From Galaxea fascicularis (taxonomy: Eukaryota; Cnidaria; Anthozoa; Scleractinia; Euphylliidae): DNA of 64,000 bases. Shown here piece after piece: positions 19,290 to 33,100 of the stretch. The notes under the pieces were generated by a model that was given only the letters and a program-made list of their open reading frames with translations, was not told the origin of the DNA and did no database searches. Made by a program: the position numbers and the translations under genes. Position 1 is the stretch's first letter; every line of letters begins with the position of its first letter. The DNA is taken from positions 1,532,001 through 1,596,000 of the forward strand of contig OX419347.1 of the NCBI GenBank assembly GCA_948470475.1, read 5' to 3'.

Positions 19290-19352
19290 AAGATAAAAAA
19301 GGAGCTTACTTCCTCGTTGCTGTGTTTGCTTTATCTCTTCGCAGCGTTTCAG
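19286..19352 (+). CDS. Gene B exon 1: signal peptide
   Basis: Encodes a short N-terminal part (MEDKKG), a hydrophobic core (AYFLVAVFALSL) and RSVSG, with likely cleavage near SVSG or just after it. It ends in phase 1 at a gtaggt donor and joins in frame to the first F5/8C exon at 23730. This ATG was chosen as the only one in this frame after an in-frame TAG. Confidence 0.78.
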
Positions 19353-22300
19353 GTAGGTTTGTAAGACATTCAAAACATTGTGTGAAGAACTGTATAACAA
19401 TGTTATCATTTTTCCTCCCCCGACGTGGCTCCAGCAACGGCTTAAACCGTTACTGGGACGTTATAACACAATTCGAGCATCTTAATATTACGTTACTGCT
19501 TGTATGGGTAAGTATTACCCTTCTAAAATCTGCGGACGTCTTGACGACGTGTGGATGCGTAGATTTTATTAGGAACAAGTAATTGACCCCATGGCTCCAA
19601 TGGAATCTACACGAAATGTTTCAGACTTCCCTTTCACTTTGAAATTCGCGCTAGGAGCGAAACGTTTACTCGTGCAACATGATTCTAACTCTGAAATTGT
19701 CTTGTCTACAAGATATGATTTGTGACCATATCTAACTTTCATAACCCTGCCTAATAACTTTTCTGTCGCATGTAGTTTTAGTTGTTCATGGTTGCTCATG
19801 TATGCCACTTTTTTACAAGAAAAAAAATACGTCTCTTCAAGTTAAGGCAGAAGGCCGCGTAACAGTTGTTCAGCCGGTTTCTGCGCTACTTTCATGGCTG
19901 TCATTTGTGACTGTGTTGTTAGAATCATCGCCAGTTTAGAGCCCAAGATCAAGGGGGAGCAGCCAAACTTCCTGTTTATGCCTTTATTCATTACGTATTC
20001 TGTTCAAGGTGCTCGATAAACAAGTTCTATTAAAGTGACAGATTGTTCACGAATCCCAAAGTTTAGGACCAGTGAGATAAAAGGTCTTTATTGATACTCT
20101 TCAGCTGTTCTGTTTGTTGTGTTTTACAGAGTGAAATCCTATAGAGAACTTTGGGAAGTGTTGTATTCAGTATTTCAGTTTTCAAATATAGCAATGAAAT
20201 TATTCAGTTAACATTCGCTTTCGCGACCTTCAATAGTTTCGTGTCCAACCAACCGGAAGTTATGTGCGGTCTGAAATAGAACAACTTGGCGGAACACTTT
20301 CGCTTGAGGATAGGGATACTCAATTTTTTCTGAAGAAAGCCTTGGTTTTAAAGGTTTAAGATATCGGGTAACTACAAGAATTGGCGAGAAGTGCTCTAAA
20401 GAAAAAAAAAGCAAAAAGATAAAAGGAATCGTCGACCTCGCAGGTTTAGTTTAGCTGTCATGAGTGACAAATTCCGGTCTCATAAAACACTTGTCACATG
20501 TATCTTGAACATGGTAGAAATCTTCTGGTTGATAGGATAATGTTGTTTGATTAAGGTCTTATGTTTTGACACAATTGAGGTATAAGGTGTAAAAAGATCT
20601 GAAGAATTTTAAAATTTGCTACGCCTGACCTGACGCCAATGAGAGTTCCTCGATAGCCACTGTGACTGCCCTGTCACTGAAGCCTTTCTTTCGTTTTGCA
20701 CAGCATTGAATAGAGCCTTACGTAACGAAAATATGCCGGTTTCTGAAAAGTAGGGAAATTTTACAGACGTTTGTATAAAAGATACGACTCCCAAACATGA
20801 CTATTTTGCTCATTTCCCGGCGTATCTAATCGAACGTTCGGCAATCGAACCCAATCGATCGATTGGTTTTAGTAAACGAATATAATCGAACTCGCAAAAA
20901 GGCCATTTATACGGGAGAAAATAAAACGCGTCTTAGATAAGACACGAACTGATCGTACAAAATAAGCGTGCGTGTCTTATTTTAGACGTGACTTGAATAA
21001 GACGTGTCCTATCTTAGAACAGCGTTTTTAGCTGTTCTTCGTTTGTCCGCGTCTGAATTAAGACGTAAACTTCCTCATAAAAATGCTTTCGCGTCCTAAA
21101 TAAGACGTGAATTTCAAGTGCTTGTGCGTAGCAACAACATTTTTTTTTGACCAATCAGCTGCCGTGCAAACTTGCAGTACTCAAAAAACCAGCAAAGGCA
21201 CGGACAAAACAGAGGAAAATGTGGAATTCGGGGGAGAAAGAATTTTTTATTCTTTGCAGGGAAATGGAAATTGCAGAACAGCTCGACATTTGTGTGACAA
21301 GCATCTTCATTTATATGTTATGATGGCACCAATCACTCCATCGCTTTCTACCGACTCCTCTCGGGTTTCTGCCCGGGTTTCTGTTTTTTCTTTTTTTTTT
21401 GTATGCAACACCGATCGAATTTGTGAATTTTCTAACGTGGCGTATCAAAAATGAGACGCGAACCATTTATACGTGACCTTGGCACCTTATGTAGGACGGG
21501 AACGTATAAACGGTACAGTTCTTGCCCCAACTCGTATATTATCTTTAAATCCAGCAAGTTTGTAAAGTAAATATGTGCTGCTCTGTTTGGATAACATCCA
21601 AAGGGGATTTCAAAAGATTACAAAGGTCATGCTTCCTAGTTTACAAAACATTACGGCGTGATATGAAAACCGGTTATTATAATCCCTCTAATGGATCAAA
21701 TCGATCGATATAGAGTGACATTTCACGATTCGCTTTTTAGGAATTTCAAGGACTCCCAAATACACTCTTTTTTTCATAAGGAGCTGAGGCTCAACGTTCT
21801 TTTTCTTTCGGCGATTTGAGGCCGAAAACGTTCTTAAGATGTTCCTAAGTTACATGGCATAGTATTTCAGTAAATCAATGAGGACTTGACCAGGGAACTT
21901 CAACTTGTTTGTAACATGCTTGTGCGGCTTGCAGCTGTGATGCCGCGAACAAGATTTCGCGCCAACCAATTGGTGTATGGAATGAAGCACCAAAATCTGT
22001 TATCTTGTACAACATTCCTTTGCGTGGGTTACCTTCCTGAAAGAACGTTTACACATTGAGGTCCTGTTTTGAGATCTCATACTACGGAACACTACGAATT
22101 GATTTAAGACGGGGCTTCTTACAGTGCTTCAAAAAGCCTTAGAATGTGGCAACTGGCTACTTAAAAATTGTAATCCTCGTACACGCGTTGGAGATAAAGT
22201 AATCAAAATCCAACGAGGCGCGTATTTGCGAGTTGGATCTGATATCCAACCAAAAGTGAAATAATTGTGTTGTGAAGAAAATTATTTCATGGCCTCCATC

Positions 22301-22698
22301 TCTTAGAACTTAGAATAGATTATTCCTTTATCTAGGGATTGGTTCAAAAAGCGTATTATAGCACAATTAAGAATTATTCCACAAGTGCGTGTTGGATATG
22401 ACATGAGAGATGCTGTGGAGTCGGGGAGGCGCGTGGTAGCGAGTTTGGTATAATCATCTTATCAACAACAAGCTGTCAAATTAGGGGTAAATCTCCCTAC
22501 TTTATTTTGTAAAAGCAAAAAAACAAAACCAAACAAACAAAAAACTGGTGCGTACAGTTACCATATTCAGTTTGTAGAACATGGTATAAGTATAGGTAAT
22601 AGCATGACCTGTAGTGGTATTTGGCAATAATGCCGCGAGTGATATTTCAAAATTGTCCAAATTACCACGAGCCGCGAAGCGGCGAGTGGTATTTCGAG

Positions 22699-22737
<39 letters not shown>

Positions 22738-25700
22738 CACGTACAGGTCATGCTATTATTTGTTTATAATGGAAGCCGAGAAATTTTCGGTAACGCACAA
22801 GAGACTTTTTCGAGAACAGCTCTTGCTTTTCCCTCCAGGAACTGTCTGCACTTGACGAATTCTCGGTCCTTCGCTATGGATATTTTGCTGTCATTATGTT
22901 TGAGGTGTCTGTCGAGGGCAGCTAACATAACCCTTAGACTGTCCGGTTCATAGTCGGAGCCATCGCTTTTGCGAATTCGGCAATGAATCGCGAGAGACAC
23001 TCGTCCAGTTCTTTAGCTTCGTATTTGACAATGTCGCCGTTGAGGCCCTTCCTTTCTGCCCAGGACTTCCAAACATTCATCCACGTCCTAGTTGTTTTGT
23101 TTGTATTTTTGTTAACTGCTTTTTCGGCAAGCTTTTGTATTTCTACCCCGGAAATTTCCGGGAATCTTGCCACTATTTTTTGAAAACAAAAGCAAAAATG
23201 TCACTGTGTTCATTGTTGTCATGACATGGGTAACTTTGTTATACCATCCATTTTTGCTGTTATACCACTATTACGCGGAAATAGTGATACTATCAACCAA
23301 TCAAATCTCCGAAATTTCTCGGCCCATATTATAAAGACTTATATACCATGATGGCTAAGCCAATCAGAACTCTAGAATTGCATTATCCAATGATCTAGTT
23401 TTCAGTTATAGGTGACATCCTATGGCAGCTTAGGCACTCAAATCTCTGGAACTACATTATTCGATGATCCAGTTTTTAGTAATCGTTGATGCGTTTGAGC
23501 GTACGTTATTGATTGTGGAGCGCGCACTCGTCCTTTTGTTTACGCTATGAACGCTCGGTCAACCCGAGCACGCTTTGACCGAGTCTCGGACGTCCTCATC
23601 CTTTAATATACACCAATTAGAAGACGGTATTTCTAGATATGGTCAGTGACAAACTACTGCACGCTTTGTTTTCTTTCGGAACATGGATCGCCATCTTATA
23701 AGGTAAAAGAAGAATTATCTGTTTTTCAGGAGGTTGTGAAGAGCACGCGCTCGGGTTAGCAGATGGATACATCCTTGACAGCCAGTTAACGGCTTCTTCT
23801 GTACTAAACTCCAATACACCAGCCAAGAATGGCCGACTAAACTACACAGCAGGATCATCATGGTGTGCGTCCACAAGTGACAGTGATAAATACCTACAGA
23901 TTAATCTACACGCACTTTACATCATCTGTGCTGTGTCCACTCAGGGGAATTCACAAACAGATCAGTGGGTAAAGACCTACACCCTACAGTCATCCACAGA
24001 TGGGACAACCTGGACAGATTACGAAGAAGGCGGACAAACGAAGGTAACGGTGCTTGTGAGTTCAAATTGACGATGAAATTATGGAGATCCGTGAAACTAA
24101 ATAGCTGTATCGGACTATTAGGACTCCGCATTCAGTTACTTCAATTTTGCGAGCTGGCTACGGGCACGCAGGTTCTCCATAGGCAGAAAACGCGGTGAAG
24201 TTCAGAAAAAGAAAGATAAATTAATGGCAAGTCGAGCTCACGCTGAATCAACCTTGATCGGAATCTGGTCAAAACATTTCATATTTTCAAAAAGCAGCGT
24301 CTGTTTAACGCTGCACTCAATTGGGCTGACCATCTCTTTGAAATATTCTCATAAACGCGGACGAATTTTAAAACAGCGAAAAGCCTCTTAATGGAAATGT
24401 TTTTCTATTCTATCGTGTAGGTGTTCCTTGGAAACTTTGATGCTAAATCTACGGCAAAGAGGGCTTTGTTCAGTGAAATCTCTACAAGATATTTGCGTGT
24501 CGTTGCTCGGGATAACCATGGCGGGGTTTGCATGAGGATAGAACTGTACGGGGAACAACAAATTCAAGGTATTTTGTTTGTTTATCTTTTCATTCACTTA
24601 AAGCAGAAACTGAGGATGAGGTTGAAAAAGTTTGCTCATTCATTGATTACTCGGCTGTGCTTCAGTAGTCTTTATAGAACGAGCGATAGCCAGCCTTCAC
24701 TGCCGAGGCCTAACCCCAGGTCTGTAGTATGAGGCAATAAGGAGTGCTGCTTCCACCAACCCATCCCTCCTTAGCCGTTCTCATTAATCGTTTGTGGTGA
24801 ACCTGAAGATGAGAAGAAAGTGTTTTGAGATGCGAGAGGTGACGGACGAGATTAACAGAGACAGTTACTTTAAAAATACCAGGTAACGTTTCTACTGTGA
24901 TGTCGATGATATTTTTTCCCCAGGAAATATCGCCCTTTTCATGCCTACCAATCAGTCGACAACAGATGGAGGTGCGATCGCAAGCAGGGCTGTTGATGGA
25001 GTTAAGGATAGTCATCACAGTCACTGTACACACACTCTAGACTCGGGAAGTACCGACCCCTGGTGGAGGGTGGATCTGCGACGAGTACAGCCTGTGGCTG
25101 AGGTGCGCATACTCAACAGAGGAACCTGCTGTGCAGATAGACTGAATGGAGCTGAGATTAGAGTGGGTAGGTATAAACATTTCTTCGCTCAGTTATCTCT
25201 GGAATAGTCGAGTGATTACTCAGTTGTATTTTCAGTGGGTTAAACATTGCAAACGAGAGAAAGCCAGTCCACAGTACTGAAACCTAGCCCGATGTCTAGC
25301 CTGCGTGGCGGGCGCTAGAAAGGGGAAGGAAGAGGGGAAAATTGGGCGCGCGCGAAACGCACGGAGCGAGGGAGAGGAGAAGAGGAAGCGCCTGCAACCA
25401 GCAACCAGTTTTTTGAAACGGATTTCACTATAAAAGTTAACGTTAAAAAACAACGACGTTTCGACTGTTCAACGGTCATTTTCAAGTTGAACAGTAAAAA
25501 TGTTTGAATGCGCTAAAATATATGCAATCAATTATAAAATGCAAATAAGATACTGACCAAAACTCTAAAATATTTACATAGAAACAATACATACACACCA
25601 ACAAATACCGGTAAAACTGCTGCATGAAGAAACGCTACTCCCCATCGGGCAGAATGAGTGGACATCATTAATTATTCATAATCATTGAAGCGGCAAATTT

Positions 25701-28700
25701 GAAAGCGAGCGCGCTTTGAAAACCCCAGAATAAGAGAAGAAAGGGCTAAAATCGGCCGAGTGGGTAGAGCAAAAGTGCTAACCACCACTTCGGCCGACGG
25801 CTTTTTGAAGAGGAAGGATGTATCTACAATAATAGACAAAAACGAAGAAGTTTCATCAAGTGTAAGGTCTATCCATTTGCGTATGAAAATCAATAGAAAT
25901 GAGCCAATTTTTGTATGGAAGCCGATTTCGAAAGAAATGTTCTTGAACCTAGAATACGCTTCCAAAAAGTGGCCAACGGCTAATAAAAGATCGCACTTTT
26001 GTCTCTTAAAACCCGCTTTAACTTCGAAAATTGGTGGACAAGAACCACTATCCATTTAAGTTTCAAAACAACCATTTCAATTTCGTTCGAAAATGGCGCT
26101 TCTTGCTTCAGCCAGCCTTTGTTTTTATCACTCGTATGCATAACAATGGTTGATAAGGTTTACAATTAGCGTATTCACAAAACCACTCAGTCGTGAAACA
26201 GTCGTGTGCCGCGAAATTTAAAATCCCGGGGCATCAGCTCAGATGATTTATTCAAACACGGAGAAAACATCAATGTACGAGGAAAAGGAAAACGAGCGCC
26301 ATCGGGAGCTCTTCGAATCCCCGATACACCCATTACAAATTAATATGGTGTCCCCCTACGTTGATATCCAGAACAAATTAAAGATGGTGAGCAAAAATGA
26401 TATCAGAGTGCGTCCGCCATAAACGAGTACTTCGGGTAGTATACCATCCGGACCGGGACTCTTCTTAAGCTCGACCAATCAGAAAGTCGTATCAGACAAT
26501 GATTGACGCATAATTAAAAACGAACCAATGACGATTTTTCGTTCGTTCGCGAACGAGAAAGACGAGATAAACAATGGGCTGGCTGCAGGCGCTTCCCCTT
26601 CCCCTCTCCCTCGCTCCGCGCGTTTCGCGCGCGCCCAATTTTCCCCTCTCCCTTCTCCTTTCTAGCGCCTGCCAGGCAGGCTACCCGATGTCTTGTAGCA
26701 TGAAGTCACTGGGAACTCAGAGTACTGCTTCCACCCACTTTTTGCCATTTCGTCCTTCATGGTTGATACAATTGAGGCTCTCAAGTTTATTTTTATTCTA
26801 TTTTATATAAATATACGATATTATGTCATGACTGACTTTTCGCCAATGTTTCGTAGTTCCAATTCAAGTTCCGCCTGACAAACATTTACTTGTGCGTTAG
26901 CTTCTTATAGGAAGAATGCTGAAAACGAATTTCTAGTTCCCATACGGTCGTCTCAATTGCCGTCATAGTATCAAATATTATTGTTGCACTTGGACTGATG
27001 AGAATAGACCAGACAACACGTGGTGAAATCTATATGACGTCAAGATCAAGACGTCTCAACGTGTTCTTAGACATTCTGTGGTATGTTGATAAAGCTGAAT
27101 GACAGGAAACCTTCCTTGGTTTCCCTGTGAATGGCGCTGTGACGTTCGGTGGGGCTGGGCAGTGTAGTCGTAGATAAACTTACCTCTTATAAACAACATT
27201 TGCATAAAGCGAGAATCCTACAATTGACTTGTAGATGACTCAAAGAACAGGAAATACCTTTCTGCCTATCGCAGGTGATGTCCGATACATTAAAGATTGA
27301 TCACCTAATCCCAAAATATGTTCTTCGCTTATTTAAAACTTCGTACCTATTCCAAAAACATTTAGCCGGGTTTATTTCTAGTTTTGGACTTTTTATAGGC
27401 TTCCAAATTTATGAATAACTAAGCATCATTTGGTATACAACCGAGTTAGAAAGGACATGGATCTATTCTTGATTTGACGTCACAAACTGCTTTGCATGCG
27501 TATTTACAAAGAAATAACGTTGGGCAAATTAGTCAAACCAAGAATAGACCCACGCCTCTTACTAGCTCGGTCGTGTGATAGATGATAGATTTCGTAACTT
27601 TTACAGCCTATAAAATGTCAAGATTTGGTAAAAGAAAATAGGAAGGCGTAACGCGTTTCGAACACGTGTAACACGCGTAATATCTTAGTGTTCGGTGCAC
27701 CTTAAGAACATGAGTACAATCATGTATTAGGTACATTGTAACACAGTAGTGTCTTTTCACCTGAAAAGGAAATGATGCTGCAAATGGAGGAGCGTCCAAC
27801 CATCGTTGCGCAACTATCACACGAATCCCAGCAGGAAAACAGAACTATTTCCGCTGTAATCCCACGGCACGGGGCAGATATGTTTTCATCAGAATAGACG
27901 GCAATTCCAAAATTGTAACAGTTTGTGAGGTTGAAGTTTATTCCATTTTGACAGGTAAGTCTGAATTTTTTTTGCTATTATCTGCAAAAAATAGACGAGG
28001 ATACTATTTGATTTGGTTTTACTCGTCAAAGGTTGACATCTTAGTTAAAAATCAAGGAAAACCCTTAAGTGGCTCAGCACCAGTTTCAGCATGTGTGTAA
28101 TTTATGTAGTAATAATAATAATAACGACAGTAATAATGACAATGCAAAAATAACGTAGAAAGTCGACGTCTCGGCGTCGTCGTGGTGCCATTATCAAGAC
28201 AATTAACAATATGCAATTTACCAATTTTTGCTTTGTTAATTGGTTTGATAATGGCACCATGACGACGCCGAGACGTCGACTTTCTTTCTTTATTTATGCA
28301 TGTTTATGTCTTAACAAATAGCTTCTGAATAATAATATCAACACCATTTACAAGGATAACTACTGGTAAAAATGTAAAAACTAAAAATTATTACTACTAC
28401 AAGACTCCTGTACTACTACCATTGGCATTATAATCTTTAACAATAAAAAAGGCGTTCCAAACTAAATCGTCCTTTTCCAATTTAGTAAAATTCCGCTAAA
28501 AATGATGATATATTATAGTTTTGATCTTGTTCTTTTTTAAATTACAAGTTATTGCCTATATTTTGACGGAATAAATTCACCTTAAAATCAAACTCGGCCT
28601 CCTTGGTCGATTTCTGGTGGAGTTCAAAAGGATTCCGCAGCATATATTACACTTTTTTTCTCATAAAATCAGTTTGACTTAGGTCCGATTTTCAGATCCA

Positions 28701-29634
28701 AAAAATTTCTTTCACTCCACCATTTATTGGTTGCGGCCGACGATAGACATTTTTTGAGTCCGATTTTCGGACCCACACTTTGAGTCCGAAAACCGGACTC
28801 AAAAGTTGTCAACATTTCTGTTTGGTTGAGAACAGTATATCAAGGCTAAAATTTTGGGTCCGAAAATCGGACTCAAAAGTAAAAACAACAGCGCTATATT
28901 TCCTTGCTGTTTAGTAGCAATTTACCTAACACCCGTAATATTCGTAGTTATTAGGAAGCCGAAAATTCGTTTTGACGAGGGGATCGCTAGAACGACCAAA
29001 AGGACTCTGTCAACGGAATAAAAAAGCATTCCGCGTTTTATAACGCTTTTGTATGTTATTCTTTCAATGTTGTTCAGGACTCCGGGGGTTTCGTAACTCT
29101 TTTCTATGTAAAGGATGGCATTTAAACGAAGTCCGCGAAATATTATAACCTTTTAGATGTCAAAAAAACTGTAGTTTCCGCTAGAAATATAATAAAGTAG
29201 TCAAGTTTTCAACTGTGTGTTTCTTAGTTATTGTAAAAACCCTCCATCGCCAGTATTCTGTCGGAATTTTTGCTGACAAACAGGCTTATTGGCCATTTTT
29301 CAGCGGAATTTGCTTAATTGGAAAAGGACGATTTAGTTTGGAACGCCTTAAAATTAATAGTAATAATCAATAATAATAATAATAATAACCTGTAGTAATA
29401 GGGGCCCTTGGAAGTGTCACCAAAGGATTTGATAGGTGGATTGAAAAGCTAGGGATAACATTCAGTGTTGGAGTGGTGCTAAAGACTGCGTTGTTGGGAA
29501 CTGCAAGGATATTGAGGAAGGTACTGGAAATGTGAAGAAGAGATAATTCCGTTAGCCCTTGGTCATTTGTTGTGACTCGCCTAATGGAAGTAATCACGGC
29601 AATGACAACAGCCAGAACATGATGTTAAACAAAG

Positions 29635-29670
<36 letters not shown>

Positions 29671-30125
29671 GAAGTGATTTAGAATTACATGAAACAAGAA
29701 ATATGAGTGATAGGAACCGACGTTTCGGTGCATCTTGCGCCATTATCAAGGTTACATAATTAATGATAAAAAGCGGTTTGTAAAAAGGCTAATGAAATGC
29801 TGTGTATTCAAGAGCTTAAACCAACATTGAATGTGCAGTCCGATTCTCTCTTCAACTTAGCCTTTTTACAAACCGCTTTTTATCATTAATTATGTAACCT
29901 TGATAATGACGCAAGATGCACCGAAACGTCGGTTCCTATCACTCATATTTCTTGTTTCAATAATAATAATAATAATAATAATGCAAAACTTTACTTACAA
30001 TTATTCTTCGAAAACAAATACAGAAAGGTTTCAGATAAAAATTCAATAAACGCTTTCAAATTCTGCACTTCATGTTAAAAAGTGTCCATGCATGATACTT
30101 TTTAAAAAAACGTTGTTAATAGATG

Positions 30126-30158
<33 letters not shown>

Positions 30159-33100
30159 GAGTTTAATACTTGCATTACGTAAATTAACAAGAGCCTATGA
30201 TCAATAGCGGATTGCATATAAATACCTATAAACGACACGTGTTAATTAAAAAAATATCTACAATGCGGGTCACAACACCTTGGGACACTTAGCCATTAGT
30301 CATTAGCCACTGTATACTTCTGTCCTCTTAACAGCACCTCTTCTTCTCCTTTCAGTGCCTTTCTCGAATAATAAAAAAGGACAGACGGCTGGATTAGTAT
30401 CTAAAGAACCCTTGATCGATTCAATTCCTGAAGTTTGGAGTGTGAACCGTTCTTGACAAAGAAATACTAAAAATAGTATCAAAACTTAATGAGTTCACAA
30501 TTACTGCCATTGGTTTAATAGGGGGTGTTCGCTCACCTGACCAGCGGCCATATTGGTTTTTGAAACAAAAGGCAGATTTTGCATAAAAATAGAGTTCAGT
30601 TCCCAGAAGACTTGTTTACCCATCCAACATGACAGCCGTTCCTTTGTTTTGCTCCTCCAACATGGCTGCCGTGACGCCATGTGAACACACTTTAGTATTA
30701 TCTTGAGTAGTAGCAGATTGCATAGCGTAAGTGTTCTGCTGTCATTGTATGTGAAATATTTTCGTCGTTACAAATTTTACTTAAACTAGGTCGCCACTGT
30801 GTAACTGAAAGATGTGAGCACAAAAACCTTTAATCACGTTCTTACGTGTCTTTTCAGACCTGGCCCTTCAACAGCCTACTGACCAGATTGGTACTGATTA
30901 TAGTGGAGTGGCATCACGAGCGGTAGATGGGGGAACCTCAACAGACTTCAACCAGAACAGCTGTACACATACTACAAAGACAACTGATCCTTGGTGGAGA
31001 GTGGACCTGGGAACACCTGTTGCTGTGACTGAAGTCCGTATTGTTAACAGAGATTGTACTGGTGAATGTGGATCGCGTTTGAGTGCATTTGAAATCAGGA
31101 TAGGTCAGTTGGTGTTACAGCGTAACGATGGAAGCAAGTAGTTTATGAAAAATGCTGCGTCTGATCACGTAGCGGCAGTCATTATTGTTAAGGGAATTTC
31201 TGTAGGAATTTACTTGAAATCACGATCACCATTACATCACTACCACTGCCGTCACTACCACCACAACCATCATCGCCGTCATCGGCGTGGCCGTCATCAC
31301 CATCCCCATCCCCATCCCCACCACTATCACCATCACCATCACCGTCGCCACCACTATCACCACCACCACCATCGCCATCACCGTCACTGTCACTATCACC
31401 GTCACTATCTCCACCACCATCACCATCACAAACACCATCACCGTCGCCGTCATCACCACCAGTACCACCATTATCAGCGTCATCGACATCGTCATCAATG
31501 GTTAAACAGTCGAATGTACCATGCACGGTTATTTTTTTTTTACTTTAAGGAATCTTCACGTCATGTACTTTGTGTAAATACTTGCTACCCATAAGAATGG
31601 TGTGGATGAAGTGTCCTCTTCTTTATACGTTATCTCATCCTAATTTGCGTTATTAAAATGCTGTCTTTGAACAGGTAACGTAAGAGAAAACAATGGTGGT
31701 ACTTCAAACAGTCAATGTGGAAATCGTCACAGTATAGCCAATGGAAAGAGCAAGTCAATATATTGTGTGCCTCGTATTGTGGGTCGGTATGTCTACATTA
31801 GCATTCCTGGTAGCAACAAAGTTCTGACATTATGTGAAGTGGCAGTTTGCTCCAGGAGGAGGGTCGACGGAAATGGTTCGTACAGCCATGCTTTGTGCAT
31901 TGTTGCTATTGTTTTTTTTTAAATGATAGTAGGTGGAAGTGTTTTTCTTATGATCTATTTGAATAAAATAAAGGAAAATGGTGAAATAAGCCTAAACGGC
32001 AATCTATAGCTGTGTTTGTAGTCAAAGAGATCGAGTGGTGCCCTTACAATGTTGGACAGAATGAAAAGAAAAATTATCCCCCCTCCTCCAAATCAATGAT
32101 GAATTCGCGCTCATAGCAATGGGGAGTGGTGGGGGGCGCGGGGTGGAGGAGAAGGGGGTTCAAATTTGACCAAGATTGTAATTTTGTATCAGAAATGGCT
32201 TGATTTTTTTTTATTATTCGTTAAAATACTTTCCTTCATATTTTTAGCGTGCAATAATCAGCCAGTAGGATTAGAAGACAGCTCCAAAATTCCTGATTAC
32301 AGATTTACAGCTTCTTCAAACGGAGTGAACAAATCTCCGTCTTCCGGGCGTCTAAAAGGAAGTGTTGCTTGGGTTCCCAGCACTACAAACGCTGTTGACT
32401 TTCTGCAAATCGACCTGGGATCTGTGTATGCCGTCTGCAGTGTAGCAACACAAGGCGCTCCTAATGCAAATGAGTGGACAACAACGTACAAGTTAAAGAC
32501 CTCACTGGACAATTCAAACTGGACTACTTATGCTGAAAATAACGCTGACAAGGTGATATCACGGCACTTTTTTTGATATTTTTAAGTCGATATTAAGCTC
32601 CCTTGTAACGTCCTCTTATTAAAAAAAAAAGCCTTTAAAAAAATGCTTGGGCTGAGATAAACAAGACGTCCGCACGGGAAAGTAGGTTTTATTGGTATGG
32701 TCAAACTACAATATTTTATCTACTTTTTTGGGAATCCCTCTAAGTACTCAGGATTACTACGACCTTGTACGGCGCAGTAAATGCACCCTTACTGGACAAC
32801 AGTTTTGGCTAACTCAAACCTATTAACTACGGTTACGTTGAAGAATATTTTTTCTCGTAGTGACGATATCTTTTATTTTAGGTTTTCGATGGTAATAATG
32901 ATAAGATAAGCATCATAAGAAACGACCTCCATCCAACGTTTGCCAAATTTATACGTTTTTACCCGATGGCATTCAGCGGTCACAGAGCCTTAAGAGTTGA
33001 AGTTTATGGATCCCCTGAAGGTAGGTTCGGCATTTTTGATCGGTTATGTAATTTATTTCGAAATTTCAAAGGTACTTAAGCTTCAAATTGTCGCTCCGTA

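Larger units (their letters stand above)
19353..23729. other. Gene B intron 1 (4.4 kb)
   Basis: No exon is visible. It holds a cluster of AAGACGTG-type words at about 20930-21120, where TTATACG(T/G) strings recur in opposite orientations at 20910, 21463 and 21500. It also holds the inverted repeat at 22598-22757 and a minus-strand recombinase-like pseudogene at 22764-23173. Confidence 0.5.
27955..30857. other. Gene B intron rich in hairpin elements and AAT repeats
   Basis: Holds the hairpins at 28158-28284 and 29691-29958, the 901-bp element at 28449-29349, and several (AAT)n tracts (near 28111, 29367, 29635, 29960, 30130). No exon is visible; the remainder to 30857 is AT-rich. Confidence 0.6.

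Noticed and set aside
25672..26059. Opposed 127- and 99-codon frames inside the Mutator-like element
   Set aside because: They mirror each other on the two strands and show no MULE transposase motifs.
31145..31594. 149-codon His-rich frame on + and Asp/Gly-rich frames on -
   Set aside because: Produced by a CAC/CAT minisatellite between the two halves of an FTP domain, so it is intronic.
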